Source: AC-32 sp038236705 | GTDB lineage: Bacteria; Actinomycetota; Thermoleophilia; Gaiellales; Gaiellaceae | Assembly: GCA_038236705.1 (NCBI GenBank) | Contig: JBBRZN010000006.1 | Location: forward strand, 12,678 to 76,677 | Direction of reading: 5' to 3' | DNA: 64,000 nucleotides | Part shown: positions 58,220 through 64,000 of the stretch, one piece after another | Numbering within the stretch: the first letter of the stretch is position 1 | Layout of the letters: each line of letters starts with the position of its first letter | Notes under the pieces: model-generated | The model's database searches: none | What the model saw: the letters and a program-made list of their open reading frames with translations, nothing else | What the model was told of the DNA's origin: nothing | Program-made: the position numbers and the translations under genes

Positions 58220-58450
58220 TTACTCCATGATCTCGAGCATCATGCGCCGCTCGTCGCGCGCCGCCGAGGCGCGGACGACGGTGCGCAGAGCCCGTGCGAT
58301 CCGGCCCTGGCGGCCGATCACCTTGCCGACGTCGTCGGGGGCGACCCAGAGCTGGAGTACGGTGGCGTCGTCGCGATCGATTCGGTCGACGCGGACCGCG
58401 TCCGGCTCGTCCACGAGGCGGCGGGCGAGGTATTCGACGATCTCAGCCAC
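58220..58450 (-). CDS. khpA: KH-domain RNA-binding protein KhpA
   Basis: 76 residues. Single KH domain with the GxxG loop VGKVIGRQGRIARALRTVVRAS. The small RNA-binding protein encoded between rpsP and rimM in most Gram-positive bacteria, implicated in cell-division and sRNA regulation. Its start overlaps the rpsP stop by 8 bp, and its final GGAG serves as ribosome-binding site for the next gene. Confidence 0.95.
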   Translation of the reverse strand: MAEIVEYLARRLVDEPDAVRVDRIDRDDATVLQLWVAPDDVGKVIGRQGRIARALRTVVRASAARDERRMMLEIME

Positions 58451-58697
58451 TCTCGGAGCTGAACTCCTTGGCCTTCAGCAGCCGCTGCACAGTGTTGCTC
58501 GGCTGGGCTCCCTTCGAAAGCCAGTGCCGGATCCTCTCCTCGTCGAAGTCAATCGTGGAGGGATCGGTCTGCGGGTTGTAGCGGCCCACGATCTCGAGGA
58601 ACTTGCCGTCGCGCGGCGAGCGTGAATCCGCCGCGACGATGCGGTAAACGGGGTTCTTCTTCGACCCGACTCGGGTCAACCTGAGCTTGACGGCCAA
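58443..58697 (-). CDS. rpsP: 30S ribosomal protein S16
   Basis: 84 residues from TTG 58697, chosen because GGAGGT lies 6 nt upstream and the product starts AVKLRLTRVGSKKNPVYRIVAADSRSPRDG as in all S16 proteins. The following GRYNPQTDPSTI..DEERIRHWLSKGAQPSNTVQRLL is standard. Essential 30S assembly protein. Confidence 0.96.
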   Translation of the reverse strand: MAVKLRLTRVGSKKNPVYRIVAADSRSPRDGKFLEIVGRYNPQTDPSTIDFDEERIRHWLSKGAQPSNTVQRLLKAKEFSSESG

Positions 58698-58701
58698 ACG
58701 G

Positions 58702-60084
<1,383 letters not shown>

Positions 60085-60143
60085 GGCCAGCCAGTGTACC
60101 GCCGCGGTTTTCCGGGACCGGGTCCCGGGGTAGGGCGAGCATC

Positions 60144-60998
60144 ATGGCAGACCGCCTGCGGAAGTTCGTGAAGCTCTGGGTCGACCTGTTCGCCAAGCAC
60201 CAGCTGCTCGACCGGGCGAGCGCGACGGCCTTCCAGGTGTTGAAGAGCCTCGTTCCGCTGACGCTGCTCGGGCTTGGCCTTCTCGCGGTGCTCGGCCAGG
60301 AGCGCGCGTGGAAGAATACGCTCGCGCCGGGGATCAAGCCGCACGTGCAGCCTGCGACCTTTCATGCGATCGACGTCGCCGTCCAGAGGATCTTCTCGAC
60401 CGGGGCGAGCAGCCTGATCGTGTTCGCCTCTGTGCTGGCCGCCTGGTACATCTCGGGCTCGGTCCGGGGCGTGATGACCGGGATGAACCAGATCTACGAG
60501 ACGGACGAGACCCGGCCGTGGAAGGTGCGCTACGCCATCTCGATCGCACTCGGAGCGGCCATCGCAGTGTGCGTGATCGGCGCGATGCTGGCCGTGCTGG
60601 CGGGACCGGCGCTCGCGCGGCACGGGGCGCTGCAGGTGGTCGTGGGCATCGGGCGCTGGCTCGTGGGAGTTGCGCTGCTGGCCGTGGCCGTCGGGCTCTT
60701 GATGCGCTTTGCCCCGGCCAAGCCCCGGACGAAGCGCTGGGCCAGCATCGGCTCGCTGATCGTGATCGTCGCCTGGGTAGCGGCGTCGATCATCTTCAAG
60801 CTCTTCGTGGCCCACCTGGCCAACTTCAAGACCGCGACCGGGAGCCTCGCGGTCTTCCTCGTCCTGACCGGGTACATCTACACGTCCTCGATCATCTTCC
60901 TCGTCGGCGTCGAGCTGGACGAGCTGCTCCGCCGGGACGCCACCGCGGGCGAGCGAGGCGTGCTCGAGCTGCTCGGGATCGGGGTAGGCACGCGTTAG
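60144..60998 (+). CDS. YihY/virulence-factor BrkB family membrane protein
   Basis: 284 residues from ATG 60144. Six membrane helices with the family features: FAKHQLLDRASATAFQVLKSLVPLTLLGLGLLAVLG, the WYISGSVRGVMTGMNQIYETDETRPWKVRYAISI loop, and the C-terminal LVLTGYIYTSSIIFLVGVELDELL. Formerly misnamed ribonuclease BN; true function unknown, possibly an envelope transporter. It faces away from ffh (59-bp divergent gap) and sits with dodecin inside the minus-strand ribosome/SRP block. Confidence 0.93.
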   Translation: MADRLRKFVKLWVDLFAKHQLLDRASATAFQVLKSLVPLTLLGLGLLAVLGQERAWKNTLAPGIKPHVQPATFHAIDVAVQRIFSTGASSLIVFASVLAAWYISGSVRGVMTGMNQIYETDETRPWKVRYAISIALGAAIAVCVIGAMLAVLAGPALARHGALQVVVGIGRWLVGVALLAVAVGLLMRFAPAKPRTKRWASIGSLIVIVAWVAASIIFKLFVAHLANFKTATGSLAVFLVLTGYIYTSSIIFLVGVELDELLRRDATAGERGVLELLGIGVGTR

Positions 60999-61032
60999 TG
61001 TGCGCGACCCAGCAAACCGAAAGGAGCATCAC

Positions 61033-61239
61033 ATGGCCGACATCGCCAAGGTGATCACGATCATCGGCTCGTCCCCGGAGAGCTTCGCGAAGGCCGCCGA
61101 CGCGGCGGTTCAGGAGGCGGCGAAGACGCTGCGCGGGATCACGGGCGCCGACGTGATCTCGATGAGCGCCGTCGTCGAGGGAGACCACATCACGGAGTTC
61201 CGCACGACCGTGAACATCGCCTTCGCCGTCGAACGCTAG
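61033..61239 (+). CDS. Dodecin family flavin-storage protein
   Basis: 68 residues from ATG 61033 with AAAGGAG upstream; a start at 61000 would add 11 polar residues. Small dodecameric protein that stores flavins (or CoA in some actinobacteria). Family pattern: KVITIIGSSPESFAKAADAAVQEAAKTLRGITGADVISMSAVVEGDHITEFRTTVNIAF. It lies 34 bp after the YihY-like gene and may be cotranscribed with it. Confidence 0.93.
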   Translation: MADIAKVITIIGSSPESFAKAADAAVQEAAKTLRGITGADVISMSAVVEGDHITEFRTTVNIAFAVER

Positions 61240-61395
61240 GAAGCACGGAGGAACCCCTGGTTCCCCCGTGAGCCCCCTCCTCGCGGACGGCGACTCGAAT
61301 CTGAGGTTTCAGGAGCCGCCAACTGGAAGGTGTGTCCCAATTGGTTTGGTCGTGGTGAGCCTCCCGCCGGGCAAAGCCCGGTTCCGGCGGCTGAT
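61240..61395. terminator. Convergent intergenic region with bidirectional hairpin
   Basis: The gap between dodecin (+) and ftsY (-) contains CCGGGC (61367-61372), loop AAA and GCCCGG (61376-61381), a GC-rich stem-loop with no T run that could stop transcription from both sides. It also carries CCCTGGTTCCCCCG at 61255-61268, which recurs exactly at 44001-44014. Confidence 0.5.
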
Positions 61396-62352
61396 CTAAG
61401 GCTCGACCAGGGCGCGGGCGAAGTCGCCCGGATCGAACGGCCTCAGGTCGTCCAGGCTCTCGCCGATCCCGATCAGCTTCACCGGGAGGCCGAGCTCGTG
61501 GGCGATCGCGATCGCGATGCCGCCCTTCGCCGAACCGTCCAGCTTCGTCAGCGCGATCCCCGTCACGTCCACGGCCTCGCTGAACAGGCGCGCCTGCTGC
61601 AGGCCGTTCTGGCCCGTGGTGGCGTCGATCACGAGCAGCGTCTCGTGCGGCGCGCCCTCGAGCCGCTGACCGATCACCCTGCGTACCTTGGCCAGCTCCT
61701 CCATCAGGTTCGCCTGCGTGTGCAGCCGGCCGGCCGTGTCCACGACGACCACGTCGCGCCCGCGCGACTCGGCTGCGGCGATGGCATCGAACGCAACGGC
61801 GGCCGGGTCGCCGCCGCGCTCCGAGCCGACGAAGTCCGCATTCGCCCGCTTCGCCCAGATCTCGAGCTGTTCCTCGGCTGCGGCACGGAAGGTGTCCGCC
61901 GCGGCGACGAGGACGCTGCGCCCGTGCTCGTCGAGCTTGGCCGCGAGCTTGCCGATCGTCGTCGTCTTGCCGGTGCCGTTGACCCCGACGACCAGGATCA
62001 CGCTCGGGCGGGTGCCCAGCTCCAAGCGCGCCGGCTCCCCCAGCAGCCCCGCGATCTCCTCCTGCAAGGCCGTGCCGAGGTCGGCGCCGTCGCCTCGCGC
62101 CTCCAGCCGCCGGACGAGCTCCGCCGTGGCGGGAACGCCGACATCGGCTGCGATCAGCGCTTCCTCGAGTCGCTCCCACGACGCCGAGTCGCCGGGATCG
62201 AAGGCCGCGACGGCGATCTGCTCGGTCAGCGCGCGGCGGCTCTTGCCGAGCGAGTCCCGCAGGCGCGAGAACAGCCCCGAGCTCTCTTCTGCCTCTGCAC
62301 CGGCGTCCGCCCCAGTGTCGTCGCCGAGGAGCTCTGTCCAGCTACGGCTCAC
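61396..62352 (-). CDS. ftsY: Signal recognition particle receptor FtsY
   Basis: 318 residues. A short acidic N-terminal region (DDTGADAGAEAEESS), then N and G domains: VVGVNGTGKTTTIGKLAAKL, AAADTFRAAAEEQLEIW, VDTAGRLHTQ, TKLDGSAKGGIAIAIAHELGLPVKLIGIGE. It is the membrane receptor for Ffh-ribosome complexes. Its start overlaps the smc stop (ATGA). Part of a 25-bp exact repeat shared with smc lies in codons near residue 15. Confidence 0.97.
   Translation of the reverse strand: MSRSWTELLGDDTGADAGAEAEESSGLFSRLRDSLGKSRRALTEQIAVAAFDPGDSASWERLEEALIAADVGVPATAELVRRLEARGDGADLGTALQEEIAGLLGEPARLELGTRPSVILVVGVNGTGKTTTIGKLAAKLDEHGRSVLVAAADTFRAAAEEQLEIWAKRANADFVGSERGGDPAAVAFDAIAAAESRGRDVVVVDTAGRLHTQANLMEELAKVRRVIGQRLEGAPHETLLVIDATTGQNGLQQARLFSEAVDVTGIALTKLDGSAKGGIAIAIAHELGLPVKLIGIGESLDDLRPFDPGDFARALVEP
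62288..62312. repeat. 25-bp exact repeat, copy in ftsY
   Basis: Identical to 62713-62737 on the same strand and in the same reading frame. On the minus strand both copies encode ADAGAEAE. Flanking bases differ at both ends. Confidence 0.9.
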
Positions 62353-64000
62353 GCAGCAGCGTGAGCATTTTCACGCGGCAGGCGCCGCGAAACGATCTGC
62401 GAGACGCCGTCGCCGCCCATGGTCACGCCGTAGAGGATATCGGCGGCCTCCATCGTCTTCTTCTGGTGGGTGACGACGATGAACTGCGCGCGCTCTGAGT
62501 AGGAGCGCAGGAGCTCGACGAAGCGGCCGATGTTGGCGTCGTCGAGCGCCGCCTCGACCTCGTCCAGGAGGTAGAACGGGCACGGCCGGGCGAGGAAGAG
62601 CGCAAACAGGAACGAGATCGCGCCGAGCGCCTTCTCGCCGCCGGAGAGGAGCGACAGACGCGTGACGCGCTTGCCCACCGGGCGCAGCTCGATTTCCACG
62701 CCGTGCTCGGCCTCTGCCTCTGCACCGGCGTCCGCCCTGTCTTCACATCGCTCGGTCAGCCGCAGGCGACCGTGGCCGCCGGGGAAGAGCGTGGACGCGA
62801 CCTCCTCGAAGTGGGTGCTGACCGCGTCAAAAGTCTCGTCGAAGCGGCGCTCCACGGTCTCGGCAAGCTCCGTGCGCAGCTCCTCGAGCTCCTTCAGGCT
62901 GGCCTCGAGGTCCGCGCGCTGCTCGGCCAGCTCGGTCAGGCGCTCCTTCTCGCGTTCGTACTCCTCCTTGGCGAGCGGGTTGACCTGACCCAGGGTCTCG
63001 CGGCGGCGTTCGAGTCGCTCGATCCTGGCGGCGAGCTCCTCGCGGTCGTCGCCCACCGAGGGCTCGGCTCCCGCCTCCTCGAGTCGGCGCCGCGCCTCGG
63101 CCGCCTCCGCTTCCAGGCGCGCCCGTTCGACGTCGATCCCGCCCGCGCGCTCACCGGCCTCGACGGTCACGCGGCGCACGTCGGCCTCCGCGCCGCCGAG
63201 CCGCCGCAGCTCCGCGGCCAGCTCGCCGGCCTTCGTGGCTCCCGCGTCCACCCGCGCGCGGAAGGGCGCCTCGAACCGTTCGACCGCCGCGGCAGCTCCC
63301 GCCAGCGCGGCAGCCAGCCGCTCGGCAAGCGCGACCAGCGGCTCGAGCGGCACCGGCGCCGCCTCGGCCGGAAGCTCCTCGGCCTTGCGCTCGAGCTCCC
63401 CGGCCTCCTTGGCGAGGCCGCGCCGGCGCGCGTCGAGCTGGAGCAGGACCGCTTCCGCAGTCTCCCCGGAGAACCAGAGCTCGCCCCGCTCGGCGTCGTA
63501 GCAGTGCCCCTCACGCGTGACCAGGACGCCGCTCTCCGCGCGGGCTAGGTCGCTTGGCTCGGCGAGCCAGACGTCGGCAAGCAGCTCGGCCACCCGCTCG
63601 CCCCCCGGCCGCGGCTTCACGCGGGTCGACAACGGCTCGGCGCCCAGCAGCGGCGGGCGCGATGGCTGCTTGCCGTTCCCCCGCGGCGGCACCAGCACTC
63701 CCAGGTCGCCGAGCCCGGCCGTGCGCGCCCGCTCGACGAGCCCTAGTGCCGCAATCGGATCGGTGGCGACCACGGCGGCAGCCCGGCCGGCAAGCGCAGC
63801 GGCAACCGCGCGCTCGTACCCGGCTTCGACCTCCAGCAGCGAGAGCGCCAGCTTCTCCCCCTCCTCGGCGAGCGCCCGCGCCGCGGGCGGTAGGCCCTCG
63901 CGCTCGGCGAGCGAGTGCTCGAGCGCCCGCAGCCGTTCGCGGGTCAACCGCGCCTGCTCACGCACCGCCTCTCGCTCGGGATTGGCGCGGGAGCGCGGCA
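62349..64000 (-). CDS. smc: Chromosome segregation protein SMC, C-terminal part (5' end outside window)
   Basis: About 550 codons of an SMC protein are visible, and the reading frame is open to the window edge. The early part (nearest 64000) shows the coiled-coil/hinge region (AAVVATDPIAALGLVERARTAGLGDLG), then long Ala/Glu/Arg coiled coils. The C-terminal ATPase half has the signature RLSLLSGGEKALGAISFLFALFLARPCPFYLLDEVEAALDD and a final D-loop/H-loop (FIVVTHQKKTMEAADILYGVTMGGDGVSQ). It overlaps ftsY by ATGA. Between RLRLTERC and GVEIELRP there is an ADAGAEAEAE insertion carrying the repeat shared with ftsY. Confidence 0.96.
   Translation of the reverse strand, partial: PRSRANPEREAVREQARLTRERLRALEHSLAEREGLPPAARALAEEGEKLALSLLEVEAGYERAVAAALAGRAAAVVATDPIAALGLVERARTAGLGDLGVLVPPRGNGKQPSRPPLLGAEPLSTRVKPRPGGERVAELLADVWLAEPSDLARAESGVLVTREGHCYDAERGELWFSGETAEAVLLQLDARRRGLAKEAGELERKAEELPAEAAPVPLEPLVALAERLAAALAGAAAAVERFEAPFRARVDAGATKAGELAAELRRLGGAEADVRRVTVEAGERAGGIDVERARLEAEAAEARRRLEEAGAEPSVGDDREELAARIERLERRRETLGQVNPLAKEEYEREKERLTELAEQRADLEASLKELEELRTELAETVERRFDETFDAVSTHFEEVASTLFPGGHGRLRLTERCEDRADAGAEAEAEHGVEIELRPVGKRVTRLSLLSGGEKALGAISFLFALFLARPCPFYLLDEVEAALDDANIGRFVELLRSYSERAQFIVVTHQKKTMEAADILYGVTMGGDGVSQIVSRRLPRENAHAAA
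62713..62737. repeat. 25-bp exact repeat, copy in smc
   Basis: Second copy of the ftsY repeat (62288-62312), 425 bp away and in the same frame. It lies in a loop of the SMC head domain just before the GVEIELRP strand. Confidence 0.9.

Overview
This 64 kb window is very GC-rich, compactly packed chromosomal DNA from an actinobacterium. A WhiG/FliA-type sigma factor, a separately encoded three-subunit (AA/AB/B) transhydrogenase, a CopC-CopD protein, the smc-ftsY-ffh-rpsP-rimM-trmD information block and many GTG, TTG and 4-bp ATGA/GTGA overlap starts fit this. The family content suggests a deep-branching class such as Thermoleophilia, but that is inference without a 16S or marker tree.

Layout. 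1-3.5 kb: the end of a sugar ABC importer (permease and binding protein), a sigma factor and a small membrane protein. 3.5-14.3 kb: tRNA-Trp followed by a sugar/glycan cluster made largely of fused genes (GT-UDP-galactopyranose mutase, GT2-GT, GH1-cupin, GT4, medium-chain dehydrogenase, GT4-Gfo/Idh/MocA). It ends at a tRNA 3'-half relic, so it looks like an old tRNA-targeted island whose integrase has been lost. 14.3-15.7 kb: a GNAT acetyltransferase, a frameshifted K+ channel and a thioredoxin-fold protein without cysteines. 15.8-27.6 kb: acyl-CoA/branched-chain catabolism (methylcrotonyl-type carboxylase beta and alpha, enoyl-CoA hydratase, acyl-CoA dehydrogenase) mixed with two small proteins, an FAD oxidoreductase, a DapA-family lyase, a beta-propeller protein, an SCP2 protein, an MFS pump and leucyl aminopeptidase. 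27.6-34.6 kb: a copper-handling and cytochrome-oxidase-assembly region (two adjacent CtaG-like proteins, a His-rich lipoprotein, YcnI, CopC-CopD-YtkA and a LolA-like protein).

34.7-53.3 kb: mostly housekeeping and metabolic genes. These are an MBL-rhodanese-rhodanese protein, a large cyclase-ATPase-TPR protein, threonine ammonia-lyase, MeaB, an MFS pump, HisC, PntAA/PntAB/PntB, an ornithine-cyclodeaminase homologue, a VOC protein, an FAD oxidoreductase, DprA, ComM/YifB and an orphan DNA methyltransferase. 53.3-64 kb: a decayed hydroxyisobutyrate-dehydrogenase-like gene, then the ribosome/SRP block on the minus strand (yraN, rnhB, rplS, lepB, trmD, rimM, a metallophosphoesterase, khpA, rpsP, ffh), interrupted by a YihY-like membrane protein and dodecin, then ftsY and the C-terminal part of smc running off the window.

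Most candidate novelty lies in the fused-gene glycan island at tRNA-Trp. Secondary items are the copper cluster, a CTG-initiated phosphoesterase, a 25-bp exact repeat shared by ftsY and smc, a ~94-bp intergenic palindrome and several broken genes. I saw no CRISPR array, rRNA, prophage structural gene or intact insertion sequence.
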